34,332 nt of DNA from a virus, in IMG/VR virus record IMGVR_UViG_3300042924_007283, positions 1 through 34,332 of that record. The stretch is one strand, 5' to 3'. The stretch's first letter is position 1; every line of letters begins with the position of its first letter. A program made the translations under genes and the position numbers. The notes beneath the pieces are model-generated. The model saw only the letters and a list, made by a program, of their open reading frames with translations. It was not told the origin of the DNA and did no database searches. Below, piece by piece: positions 20,601 through 27,794 of this stretch.

Positions 20601-20673
20601 TTCCCCCTGATGGAATCGAACCACCATCCTCAGAATCAAAATCTGATGTAATCAACCATTATACCAAGAGGGA
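20601..20673 (-). tRNA. tRNA-Gln(UUG)
   Basis: Acceptor TCCCTCT/AGGGGGA, anticodon stem TCAGA/TCTGA with loop TTTTGAT, T arm GGTGG-TTCGATT-CCATC, discriminator A. Confidence 0.92.
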
Positions 20674-20701
20674 GGATTATTTTACCACGATGTCAATGAA
20701 C

Positions 20702-20732
20702 AAAAAAAACCCTGAACTTTGTTGGTTCAGGG
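20702..20732 (-). terminator. Minus-strand terminator
   Basis: CCCTGAAC (20710-20717) pairs with GTTCAGGG (20725-20732); on the minus strand it ends in eight T's. Stops transcription before the tRNA array. Confidence 0.9.
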
Positions 20733-20759
20733 CTCTACTATCAAAAAATTATTAAACAA

Positions 20760-20867
20760 TTACAAATCTTTCGAATTTCCCAAACCATAGCCAATATTCG
20801 GCTTCGACCAACAATTACTAAATTGCGGCTGAACTGAAATGTTAATATGTTTGATGAAATTTTTCAT
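20760..20867 (-). CDS. Possible 35-aa peptide gene
   Basis: MKNFIKHINISVQPQFSNCW then SKPNIGYGLGNSKDL. A TATTTATA octamer (20874-20881, minus) lies 6 bases upstream, and a strong terminator follows 28 bases after the stop, so this is a complete mini-transcription unit. Function unknown. Confidence 0.5.
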   Translation of the reverse strand: MKNFIKHINISVQPQFSNCWSKPNIGYGLGNSKDL

Positions 20868-20900
20868 TTTTATTATAAATATAAAGTTTTTCAAAAAAAG

Positions 20901-21515
20901 TTAAAGATTAATTGTATTCTTGGTGTAAGTAATATCAAAAGATTTTAACACTATTTCTAATAATTTATCATCTTTTGGATTGTAACCTTTCTTTAAATTA
21001 TATCCAAAGAAAGCACCTGTTACAGACCATTTTGCGGCTTCCCACCCACCTCTGATTTCAGTTATTACATCATTAAATGGTGTGTCCAACTCTCTTTCAA
21101 TCATTTTTATAAGAACAAAACCTTGTTCCTTGGATAAGTCTACAAGTTTATCTTTATATTTTGATGTATATTCTTTTTGTAGTTTCCTTGTGTATTTCTT
21201 TTTGTCTTTTTTCTTCATATCACCAAAGTCCTTAGTGATTTCACGATAAAGAGATATCGCTTCGATAGCATATGGTCTTACAACTGAAGCATTATATTTG
21301 AATGCTCTAAATTTTTTGTTGTCCTCAGGATTTTTGAAATATCTAGTACTGATTACCTTTACCTCAGGTGTGACAATAGTTGGTAAACTTTCACCATTAT
21401 AAGTTGTAACTCTTACTACTATTTCATTTGTTTTTGGTGTTGATTGAGCTGAAACCTCTTTCGCAACCAAAGAAGTCAAAATTAGACCTAAACTGATTAA
21501 GATTGTTCTTTTCAT
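20901..21515 (-). CDS. Exported DUF4294 family protein
   Basis: 204 aa. Signal peptide KRTILISLGLILTSLVAKEVSAQ, then the DUF4294 pattern: RAFKYNASVVRPYAIEAISL (residues about 69-88), a Lys-rich segment KKKDKKKYTRKLQKEY, SKEQGFVLIKMIERELD and ITEIRGGWEAAKWSVTGAFF. DUF4294 is nearly confined to Bacteroidota, where it is a periplasmic protein of unknown role. Its presence in a phage points to gene capture from the host. Lies just past the DUF2828 unit on the same strand. Confidence 0.75.
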   Translation of the reverse strand: MKRTILISLGLILTSLVAKEVSAQSTPKTNEIVVRVTTYNGESLPTIVTPEVKVISTRYFKNPEDNKKFRAFKYNASVVRPYAIEAISLYREITKDFGDMKKKDKKKYTRKLQKEYTSKYKDKLVDLSKEQGFVLIKMIERELDTPFNDVITEIRGGWEAAKWSVTGAFFGYNLKKGYNPKDDKLLEIVLKSFDITYTKNTINL

Positions 21516-21610
21516 TTTCTATTTTTTTTGTTTGTTAAATAATTTCCTTTTGATTATGTATCAAAGATAAGATTTTATTTTTTAATTCCAGAATATAAAT
21601 GAAAAAAAAT

Positions 21611-21677
21611 GGTCTCAGAATGATTTTTTTTAAGGTTTGCGTTCTTATATATTTTGCTGAACTCATTCTTTATAACC
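21611..21677 (-). ncRNA. Candidate Y-RNA-like hairpin 1
   Basis: On the plus strand GGT(21611-21613)...AGAATGA(21617-21623) pairs with TCATTCT(21663-21669)...ACC(21675-21677). On the minus strand the 5' side is GGTTATAAAGAATGAGTTCA and the 3' side ends TCATTCTGAGACC. The 39-base loop ends GCTGAA. Confidence 0.5.
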
Positions 21678-21679
21678 TA

Positions 21680-21757
21680 AATTGTCAGGATAGTTTTTTG
21701 GTCAATTTACAAATTTGATTTTTAAAGATTGCTGAATCTATCCTTTGTACTATAATT
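21680..21757 (-). ncRNA. Candidate Y-RNA-like hairpin 2
   Basis: AGGATAG (21687-21693) pairs with CTATCCT (21738-21744), with a weak outer AATT/AATT pair. Same TCAG(n)AT left border and GCTGAA before the right arm as unit 1. Both arms differ from unit 1 but remain complementary. Confidence 0.5.
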
Positions 21758-21786
21758 AGTTATTAAATCAATTTTAAAAGAAAATT

Positions 21787-21932
21787 GGAAAAATTGGTTT
21801 CAGTATGGGGTTTTTGTTGAGGTTTATTTCCGTGCGATTGGAAAAGTGAGTCAACAACTCAATCTGAAATTAAAATGATTCAATGTTTGTATTTTAGTTT
21901 GCAGTAATCATACTTTATGAACCAATTTTTCC
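21787..21932 (-). ncRNA. Candidate Y-RNA-like hairpin 3, with 13-bp outer stem
   Basis: Outer stem GGAAAAATTGGTT (21787-21799) and AACCAATTTTTCC (21920-21932) is perfect. The inner stem AGTATG (21802-21807)/CATACT (21909-21914) is separated by an internal loop TC against TTATG. The longest unit; its minus-strand 5' end lies 7 bases after the DUF2828 stop codon. The loop holds an additional GAGT/ACTC hairpin. Confidence 0.55.
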
Positions 21933-21938
21933 TTTTTC

Positions 21939-23336
21939 TTATATTTCGATGATTGAATATCTTTCTGAATTGATTGTTTCATTCATAATAGATATCGGTG
22001 TCATCTCTTTTCCACCTAATACTGACTTTACAATACTTGGTGAAAGACCCGAGATTAATGCAGTCCCCGATTCATTACATCTAACAGGAAAGTTTTTATT
22101 CCTTGATTGAATATTCCAAAATATGACTTGTGGTAATGAATATCCACTTTCTTCATACATTCTTCTTATCATCTGAATCGCACTTTCAGAGTGGTTTGAA
22201 GCTTGGTTAAATTCCATATCAGACATAATCAATATCTTAGAAGGCATATCTTCAGGTGATACACTGTGTTTGATGGCTTGATTAAGAATAAGCTGAAATA
22301 CTTTTTCTAAATTAGTACTCATACCCCAATCAGTAGCTATCATTTCGTAGTAGCGTTCTTTAAGTGTTCCTGAAACTTTTTCTAGTTTTGGTGACTCCGA
22401 GAAAGTAATAAAAGAATCCTTGAATTCACCTTCATTTCTTTCTGAGATATACAACCCTAAAGAAACTGCAACATCTAAACAACTAATACTACCAGAAACT
22501 TTTGAACTCATTGACCCTGACACATCAACCACAGGTAAAATTCTTTCAGTTGTACCTTCCATAAAGTTTGGTAAAGATTTCCATTGCTCGTTTGCTAATT
22601 CCCAACTACCTTGTTCCATTGTTTGAACAATATTGTAAGGATAAACAGCACCAGCATTAACCTTAGTTTCTCCTTTCTTTAGTTTTTCTAAATACTCAGT
22701 AAATCCAGTGTTATCGTGTTTTGCAAAAGCTTTTGTGTATCTACCCATAGCTAATGATGGAGTTTTTGCATACTCAATATTAGTCCATTGGTTTGAACAC
22801 ATTTTTTGCTCAACAGTGTTGGAAATATTCACTAATAACTTACGAAGGTCTTTAGGAGTAGTATTCAAAGCCTTTCTAATTACATTGAATATAACACCTT
22901 TTCTTGGTATCCATTTTGCACATAGTCCATTTTCTACAATAAGACCACTTACAAACATTCTGGTTGCCTCAGCTTCCAACTTGGTACCAAAAAGAACTGA
23001 AAGGTCATCCCATCTACCAAAGTGTGGTATTGCTTGGATGTTCTTTTGAACAACACTTGGATGGTTCTCCGCAAGATATTTGATGATATCACGGAAGATT
23101 TGTCTTTCACCTGCTCCACCTCTTACATCTCTAACCCAAAATAAGATTTTCAATGCTGATAACGGATTCTCATTGAATGCTTTCGAGAATGTCGAGATAA
23201 GTCGTTCCTTATCTTGTTTTCTCATAGCACCAATTGTGAAGAATAGATTCACACATTCATTCAAAGATGAAGAATTAGTTACCATTCCGTTTTCTGTGTA
23301 GGTGTCCTCTGATTGTAAGGCATCAATGAAGTTCAT
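21939..23336 (-). CDS. DUF2828 / Ro60 (TROVE)-like vWA protein
   Basis: 465 aa, cytoplasmic. Residues 25-240 are a helical-repeat part with the DUF2828 signature: LKILFWVRDVRGGAGERQIF (62-81), IPHFGRWDDL (103-112), YAKTPSLAMGRYTKAFAKHD (189-208) and KVNAGAVYPYNIV (225-237). Residues about 265-460 form a von Willebrand A domain with intact MIDAS motif DVSGSMS (D271, S273, S275). DUF2828 resembles TROVE (Ro60), whose HEAT-like ring binds misfolded RNA and Y RNAs. Three hairpins resembling Y RNAs follow its stop codon. Upstream lie small genes of one operon; upstream-most are the archaemetzincin and a 125-aa gene. Confidence 0.8.
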   Translation of the reverse strand: MNFIDALQSEDTYTENGMVTNSSSLNECVNLFFTIGAMRKQDKERLISTFSKAFNENPLSALKILFWVRDVRGGAGERQIFRDIIKYLAENHPSVVQKNIQAIPHFGRWDDLSVLFGTKLEAEATRMFVSGLIVENGLCAKWIPRKGVIFNVIRKALNTTPKDLRKLLVNISNTVEQKMCSNQWTNIEYAKTPSLAMGRYTKAFAKHDNTGFTEYLEKLKKGETKVNAGAVYPYNIVQTMEQGSWELANEQWKSLPNFMEGTTERILPVVDVSGSMSSKVSGSISCLDVAVSLGLYISERNEGEFKDSFITFSESPKLEKVSGTLKERYYEMIATDWGMSTNLEKVFQLILNQAIKHSVSPEDMPSKILIMSDMEFNQASNHSESAIQMIRRMYEESGYSLPQVIFWNIQSRNKNFPVRCNESGTALISGLSPSIVKSVLGGKEMTPISIMNETINSERYSIIEI

Positions 23337-23396
23337 ATCGTTTCGTTTAATTGTGTTTTAAAACTTAAGTGATTGTTTTTGGATTGTCAAGAAGAA

Positions 23397-23573
23397 TCAA
23401 ATCTTTTTTACTTCATATTTGTAACCTGAGTCAGAATTAGTTTCAAAAAGATTTTTCATTTTTTCAGCTTCTTCAATAGCTTCAAACTCTAACACTTCAC
23501 ATTGCGTGTCGACTAGTACAACTGGTAGAGTTGTGTTATGGTCTGTTTTGATGTGTTTTACAATAATATACAT
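23397..23573 (-). CDS. 58-aa small protein
   Basis: Starts MYIIVKHIKTDHNTTLPVVL and continues VDTQCEVLEF, then a helix (EAIEEAEKMKNLFE). Lies between the 90-aa gene (2-base gap) and the DUF2828 gene. Basic/acidic two-domain mini-protein; unknown function. Confidence 0.6.
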   Translation of the reverse strand: MYIIVKHIKTDHNTTLPVVLVDTQCEVLEFEAIEEAEKMKNLFETNSDSGYKYEVKKI

Positions 23574-23575
23574 AA

Positions 23576-23848
23576 TTAAAATCGTTTTGCAATATTTTCG
23601 ATTATTTCTATTTCCTCAGTGGTCAAACTAAGTCGATTACCTCTAATTTTTTCAGTTGTTTCGTACCACATAGTATCATTTAGTGATAGATTTTGTGTTT
23701 GGGTATAAGTGGTTAAGGTTTTTGGTAAATTTCCCTCCTCAACCAAATAACGAATTAGTTTTTCGATTTCTCTTGCTGAACATGAGTCAACAAATTCTTC
23801 AACATCAATATCTACTTCAGCTTCTACATCTTGATAAAAGGTTGGCAT
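23576..23848 (-). CDS. Small acidic protein
   Basis: 90 aa, helical and acidic (QDVEAEVDIDVEEFVDSCSA at 5-24). No motif recognised. Two bases from the 58-aa gene; part of the unit ending at DUF2828. Confidence 0.65.
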   Translation of the reverse strand: MPTFYQDVEAEVDIDVEEFVDSCSAREIEKLIRYLVEEGNLPKTLTTYTQTQNLSLNDTMWYETTEKIRGNRLSLTTEEIEIIENIAKRF

Positions 23849-23852
23849 AATT

Positions 23853-24230
23853 TTAATTTTTTAAATCTTGTATTTCAATTAATTTTTCTGTTACTTGTTC
23901 AGGTGTGAGATAACCTATCACATCATCAGTTATTGGTGTATCATAAGTTAATTCACCATTTTTGTCAAGTACCGCCAATTCATATAAACCCATTTTTCCA
24001 CCATATGACATTGGATGTGATACTACAGAGGCACCATAACCATTTTCAAACATAGTTACACTTCTTACACCACTTACAGGATGGGGTGTAAATTGTATGT
24101 CTTCAAATTTTTTGTATGGTAAATTTAGTTCATCTATAATTCGTTGATAGGATAACCTTGTCACTTTGGATGTCTCAACTATACCATTTGTAATATAAAA
24201 TTGTCTTAATTTTTCTTTGGGGTTATTCAT
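23853..24230 (-). CDS. Hypothetical phage protein
   Basis: 125 aa, mixed alpha/beta (NGYGASVVSHPMSYGGKMGL). An ATGA overlap with the archaemetzincin stop indicates coupled translation. No motif recognised. Confidence 0.65.
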   Translation of the reverse strand: MNNPKEKLRQFYITNGIVETSKVTRLSYQRIIDELNLPYKKFEDIQFTPHPVSGVRSVTMFENGYGASVVSHPMSYGGKMGLYELAVLDKNGELTYDTPITDDVIGYLTPEQVTEKLIEIQDLKN

Positions 24231-24838
24231 AGTTTATTTTTTTTAATATTGAATCTAACGATTAAATGGTTTTTACATTTATTACAAAATTTACCTGTTT
24301 CGTAATTGTCATTTTCTGATGCCATAACACAAGTTTTATCATCACAATGATTTAAACCCAAAGTATGTCCAATCTCGTGTTTTATTGTTTCAGTAATATC
24401 AGTTGCTCTTGTACTTACAATTACTGAATTACCTTCATGATAAGCTAAACCATTGACATATCTACCTAAAGCCCATAACTCTTTGTTGGTTACATAAATT
24501 GTTTTTTCTGTGTATGAATTCAGATTTTCTAAACAAACTGAAGCATTTAAGATATCATCAGTGTTCTTGATAAACATTTTCGGATTAATTTCAACATTAT
24601 GTTCAACTATGGTAGTGAAACCATAAAAACTCTCTATGGTACTCGCAGTTTGGTTAAGTGTATAATTACTTACATCACCCAAACCTTTAACTTTGTAAAC
24701 TACCTTTTTTAATTTAGCATATGGGTTACTTTCTTTTGTGGTTGAAACATCAGATATAAAATTATTCTGATTTTTTTTATGTCCGAAAGTAATATAAACG
24801 AACCCCAAAATTACTAATATTTGTACAAGACTCTTCAT
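24227..24838 (-). CDS. Archaemetzincin-type (M54) zinc protease, membrane anchored or exported
   Basis: 203 aa. The zinc motif HEIGHTLGLNH (154-164) is followed by C165, C170 and a CxxC pair (C185, C188), the unique Cys pattern of archaemetzincins. The N-terminus (residues 4-20, LVQILVILGFVYITFG) is a signal or membrane anchor, unusual for this family. Substrate unknown. First gene of the minus-strand unit that continues to the DUF2828 gene. Confidence 0.8.
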   Translation of the reverse strand: MKSLVQILVILGFVYITFGHKKNQNNFISDVSTTKESNPYAKLKKVVYKVKGLGDVSNYTLNQTASTIESFYGFTTIVEHNVEINPKMFIKNTDDILNASVCLENLNSYTEKTIYVTNKELWALGRYVNGLAYHEGNSVIVSTRATDITETIKHEIGHTLGLNHCDDKTCVMASENDNYETGKFCNKCKNHLIVRFNIKKNKL

Positions 24839-24982
24839 ATGATTGATTTATTCTGTGAAGATAAAACAAAAGAATGAAACAAACAAAATTATTTCGAATT
24901 TGATTGAATCTTTTTTTTTATTATATTTTTATCATTTGAAATTGTATACTTATAAAAAATGTATAAATAGTGACCAAGAAAT
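24839..24982. promoter_or_regulatory. Divergent promoter region
   Basis: A/T-rich 144 bases between the archaemetzincin gene (minus) and the HNH gene (plus). TATAAATA at 24962-24969, 13 bases before the HNH ATG, is in the opposite orientation to the octamer at other genes. Confidence 0.4.
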
Positions 24983-25474
24983 ATGGATAAAGTTTTAGTG
25001 TTAAATGCTGATTTCACTCCCATAAATGTAACCTCAGTTTATAAGGGGTTTACCTTAGTTAGTAAGGGTAAGGCTGAAATATTGAAGGCTAGTGAAAAAC
25101 CTTTAGTCTCAGGTATGGGTGAATTTATTCGTCCATTAATAATTCGTTTACTTAATTTTGTGAAATTCAGAGTTAGTAAATTAAAAATAAATCGACATCG
25201 TTTATACAAGAGGGATGGTCATCAATGTACTTATTGTGGTAGTAAAAGAAATTTAACAATCGACCATATTATACCTAAATCCAAAGGTGGTGGAAATACT
25301 TGGATGAATTTAGTTACCTCTTGTTCATCATGTAATAGACTTAAGGGAGACAAGACACCTGAAGAAGCAGGTATGAGATTAAATATTAAACCTTATGAAC
25401 CAACAATATTTTCTGAAATAATAAATTCATCTGTAGAAGATATTTGGGAAAACTTTAAAAATACATTTTATTAA
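24983..25474 (+). CDS. HNH nuclease family protein
   Basis: 163 aa. The N-terminal part VLVLNADFTPINVTSVYKGF is the common start of a bacterial HNH protein family, and the HNH core has C82-x2-C85 (CTYC), TIDHIIPKSKGG (D94-H95), N109 and C114-x2-C117. HNH proteins of this type are restriction-like or of unknown function; not a typical homing form. Followed by a perfect palindromic terminator. Likely cytoplasmic DNA nuclease. Confidence 0.75.
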   Translation: MDKVLVLNADFTPINVTSVYKGFTLVSKGKAEILKASEKPLVSGMGEFIRPLIIRLLNFVKFRVSKLKINRHRLYKRDGHQCTYCGSKRNLTIDHIIPKSKGGGNTWMNLVTSCSSCNRLKGDKTPEEAGMRLNIKPYEPTIFSEIINSSVEDIWENFKNTFY

Positions 25475-25477
25475 ACA

Positions 25478-25503
25478 CAAAAGGACACATATGTGTCCTT
25501 TTG
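25478..25503 (+). terminator. Perfect palindrome terminator
   Basis: CAAAAGGACACAT at 25478-25490 pairs exactly with ATGTGTCCTTTTG at 25491-25503. It follows the HNH gene and can act in both directions. Confidence 0.8.
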
Positions 25504-25513
25504 GTAGATGTTG

Positions 25514-25571
25514 GATACCTCCCTTTCTTTTAGTCGAGTTTATCCCATGCAAGCCCTACCTTGCAGGTATC
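25514..25571. other. Short two-stem element
   Basis: GATACCT (25514-25520) pairs with AGGTATC (25565-25571), and GCAAG (25549-25553) with CTTGC (25560-25564) directly next to it, like an acceptor stem stacked on a T arm. No gene covers it. Meaning unknown. Confidence 0.4.
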
Positions 25572-25576
25572 TTTAA

Positions 25577-26329
25577 TTACAAACCAGTTGCTTTTTTAGC
25601 TTGTGCAAAAACATCAGGTGTTGATTTTGTTGTGGGTGTACTTGGTTCTTTTTTTGAGGATTCTTTATCCTTTTGTATTTGTTCACCTTTTTTCTCAACC
25701 TTGCCTAACCATTCCTCCATTTTTTTACAGACCACAGGTGAAAGATTTTGTTGTACCATTTTTCCAACAGGTGAATCAGGATCATCAGTCAAACCTTGAA
25801 CTAGTGCAATTCTTATGATGTCATAACCAGCCCCAGCTAATTGCATTTTGTCACTTATTTTTTTTGTCAACCCACTTAGTATGGCTGAGGTAAGTTTTCT
25901 TGTTAATAAATCACAATCACCCCCTAAAACTTTAATAATGTCTCCCCATTCCATCATTTGGAATCCTTCAACTACCACAGTGAACATAACACTTTCAGGA
26001 TTGAACCCCAAAGATTTTGCCATTTCTTTATATAAGCCAATAAACATTCTATCCCACACACTTTTTGACAATTTTTTTGCCAAATACCCTATGCTACTTC
26101 CAATAGAACTCATATCGACATTTTCATTCAATAAATGATTTTTATATAAAGTTTTGAATTCTTTAATCAGGTTTGCTCGTAGGATTAATAAGTCATCATT
26201 ATTATCCAAATTTACATCTTCAAATATTTTTGAAAATCTATTAATAGTATACTTACCCTCTGAAATAACTTGATTTTTTTTGTTTTTGATATCTCCGAGT
26301 TTTTGTTTTAGAGAAATTTCTAAGCTCAT
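25577..26329 (-). CDS. Helical protein with possible capsid-targeting leader
   Basis: 250 aa. Residues 1-25 are a basic amphipathic segment that ends NQVISEG, a possible ISE cleavage site followed by Gly. The rest is helical with a hydrophobic middle (ESVMFTVVVEGFQMMEWGDI), and the last 50 residues are Lys/Ser/Thr-rich (SSKKEPSTPTTKSTPDV). TATTTATA (26340-26347, minus) is 10 bases upstream. Likely a virion protein. Confidence 0.6.
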   Translation of the reverse strand: MSLEISLKQKLGDIKNKKNQVISEGKYTINRFSKIFEDVNLDNNDDLLILRANLIKEFKTLYKNHLLNENVDMSSIGSSIGYLAKKLSKSVWDRMFIGLYKEMAKSLGFNPESVMFTVVVEGFQMMEWGDIIKVLGGDCDLLTRKLTSAILSGLTKKISDKMQLAGAGYDIIRIALVQGLTDDPDSPVGKMVQQNLSPVVCKKMEEWLGKVEKKGEQIQKDKESSKKEPSTPTTKSTPDVFAQAKKATGL

Positions 26330-26354
26330 ATATTTTTAGTATAAATAGTTTATT

Positions 26355-26603
26355 TTACAATAAAGTATTTGCTTTACCCCTTGTAATTTTATAAACCTCT
26401 CGCCACTTTGTAAGTCCAACAGGATTTGCTAAACCTCTGGTCGCACCAGATTCCCATTTTGTTACTGTTGGGTATGTTGGTTTAGACCCTCCTCCAGTTG
26501 ACCCTGCAGGTGCTGCGTCTTGTTCACCCAATTCACCATCGTTACTCTGAGTTGTGTAATTCCTCATAAGATCGATAATAGTATCTATTTCAAATCTACC
26601 CAT
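26355..26603 (-). CDS. Small protein with Gly/Ser-rich linker
   Basis: 82 aa. Helical start (MGRFEIDTIIDLMRNYTTQS), then DAAPAGSTGGGSKPTYPTVT and a basic C-terminus (VYKITRGKANTLL). The linker suggests flexible joining of two parts. Its start overlaps the 102-aa gene stop by one base. Virion connector or scaffold candidate. Confidence 0.6.
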   Translation of the reverse strand: MGRFEIDTIIDLMRNYTTQSNDGELGEQDAAPAGSTGGGSKPTYPTVTKWESGATRGLANPVGLTKWREVYKITRGKANTLL

Positions 26604-26911
26604 TAGAACAATTCAGGTTTAGGTAATTTATCAATAAAGAGTGTATAATATTCATTAAGAAAAGATAAAATATCATTTTCATCAACGAATAAATCGTCAT
26701 CTTCATAATCATTTAAATAGTTTTCGTATTCATCCTCAACTATTTCATCTTCAATTTCTTCATGAAAGGAATAACCAAAATCTGATATATCATAGAAAGG
26801 AATTTTACTCTCACGAGATATATCCTCATTATCGTTATTTGTTCTGAAAGAAACTTCCAAGACCTCTTCAAGTCGATTTATGTGATAAGAAATTATTTCA
26901 ATAACTTCCAT
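26603..26911 (-). CDS. Very acidic small protein
   Basis: 102 aa, rich in Asp/Glu (EEIEDEIVEDEYENYLNDYE at about 52-71). Two bases from the upstream gene. Acidic phage proteins of this size often mimic DNA or chaperone basic virion parts; no evidence beyond composition. Confidence 0.6.
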   Translation of the reverse strand: MEVIEIISYHINRLEEVLEVSFRTNNDNEDISRESKIPFYDISDFGYSFHEEIEDEIVEDEYENYLNDYEDDDLFVDENDILSFLNEYYTLFIDKLPKPELF

Positions 26912-26912
26912 A

Positions 26913-27434
26913 TCAATATTTTTTGAATCTTTTGAACATATCCAAACTTTTATCTAATTGTTCTTGTAGTGATTTTATATTATCAATTTCATCATCAAAT
27001 TCAGAAATATCTATGTTTTGAAATTGAGGTTCATTTTCTAATTCAAAATCCAAAGTGTATGTTGTTGAATCATCATCAAAAGTTCCGTGTTCCATATCAG
27101 TTTCACTATCAGCAATTTTATCCTCACCTCCGAAACCAACATATTCTGTCTCAAATTGGTCATCAGGTCCTCCAAAGTCAAAAGAAACATCAGGTAAATA
27201 TTTTGCACCAGTCATTGCATTTGACTCATTTATCCCTATGTTAGTGTATGTTTTAACCACACCTTTATTACTAACCGTTAAACCTTCTTTGTCATTGGCA
27301 AAATCTTGGGTATATAATGGTTGTTGATTGATTTGTTGGCCATATGTAGTTACAAAACCATCATATACCTTTCTGTGTTGGTCTAAGATATCATTTCTTT
27401 CGGCTTGATTCATCTTGAAAAAGTATGCGTTCAT
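26913..27434 (-). CDS. Candidate virion protein
   Basis: 173 aa. N-terminal MNAYFFKMNQAERNDILDQH is a start I associate with marine phage structural neighbourhood proteins; then VSNKGVVKTYTNIGINESN and an acidic, Asp/Glu-rich C-terminus. TATTTATA (27446-27453, minus) is 11 bases upstream of its ATG. Role in the virion is inferred. Confidence 0.55.
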   Translation of the reverse strand: MNAYFFKMNQAERNDILDQHRKVYDGFVTTYGQQINQQPLYTQDFANDKEGLTVSNKGVVKTYTNIGINESNAMTGAKYLPDVSFDFGGPDDQFETEYVGFGGEDKIADSETDMEHGTFDDDSTTYTLDFELENEPQFQNIDISEFDDEIDNIKSLQEQLDKSLDMFKRFKKY

Positions 27435-27463
27435 ATTTTTTTATTTATAAATAGTATCTTATT

Positions 27464-27751
27464 TTATTGTAGGTTCAATTGTTTCATTAAAACCTTTTTT
27501 GTTATGGTATAACTTTCTTTTATTTTTTTCTTCTTTTTCATTTTGTCGAAATCCTCTTCATACATCCACTTGTCAGCGTCCTCCAACAAATCCAACATCC
27601 TCCCATTTTCCCATTTGATTTTATATTGTTTGTTTCCGAAAACTTTTGTAATACCAATTACCTCACCTTTTTCACCATAATTCATATCAGGTTCTCCCTC
27701 CATAGTCAAAAGAACTACTCTGTCTCCAATTTGCAATTCAGGGTTAATCAT
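27464..27751 (-). CDS. KOW-like small protein
   Basis: 95 aa. Residues 5-55 look like a KOW/SH3-like barrel (QIGDRVVLLTMEGEPDMNYG, GEVIGITKVFG,  KIKWENGRMLDLL). The C-terminal ESYTITKKVLMKQLNL resembles the ITE leader of other proteins here but at the wrong end. The octamer at 27767-27774 (minus) lies 15 bases upstream. Confidence 0.65.
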   Translation of the reverse strand: MINPELQIGDRVVLLTMEGEPDMNYGEKGEVIGITKVFGNKQYKIKWENGRMLDLLEDADKWMYEEDFDKMKKKKKIKESYTITKKVLMKQLNLQ

Positions 27752-27766
27752 AATTTTAGTTTTCTA

Positions 27767-27780
27767 TATAAATATTTATA
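27767..27780. promoter_or_regulatory. Back-to-back TATTTATA/TATAAATA octamers between divergent genes
   Basis: TATAAATA (27767-27774) overlaps TATTTATA (27773-27780), so each divergent gene has an octamer in its own orientation: 15 bases from the ATG of the KOW gene and 14 from the ATG at 27795. The arrangement suggests paired promoters. Confidence 0.45.
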
Positions 27781-27794
27781 CAATATTTATTATT

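Larger units (their letters stand above)
21516..21938. other. 420-base non-coding region with three related hairpins
   Basis: No gene longer than a few codons. Contains three tandem hairpin units (listed separately) that share flanking sequence and differ by paired changes in the stem. It lies between the DUF4294 gene and the 3' end of the DUF2828 gene, both on the minus strand. Confidence 0.7.

Noticed and set aside
21602-21935. Rho-independent terminators in the DUF2828 3' region
   Set aside because: The hairpins are long, share internal sequence and lack a directly following T run on the minus strand, so they do not look like simple terminators.
22420-23301. Plus-strand frames inside the DUF2828 gene
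   Set aside because: Antisense frames of a conserved protein, no start context or similarity.
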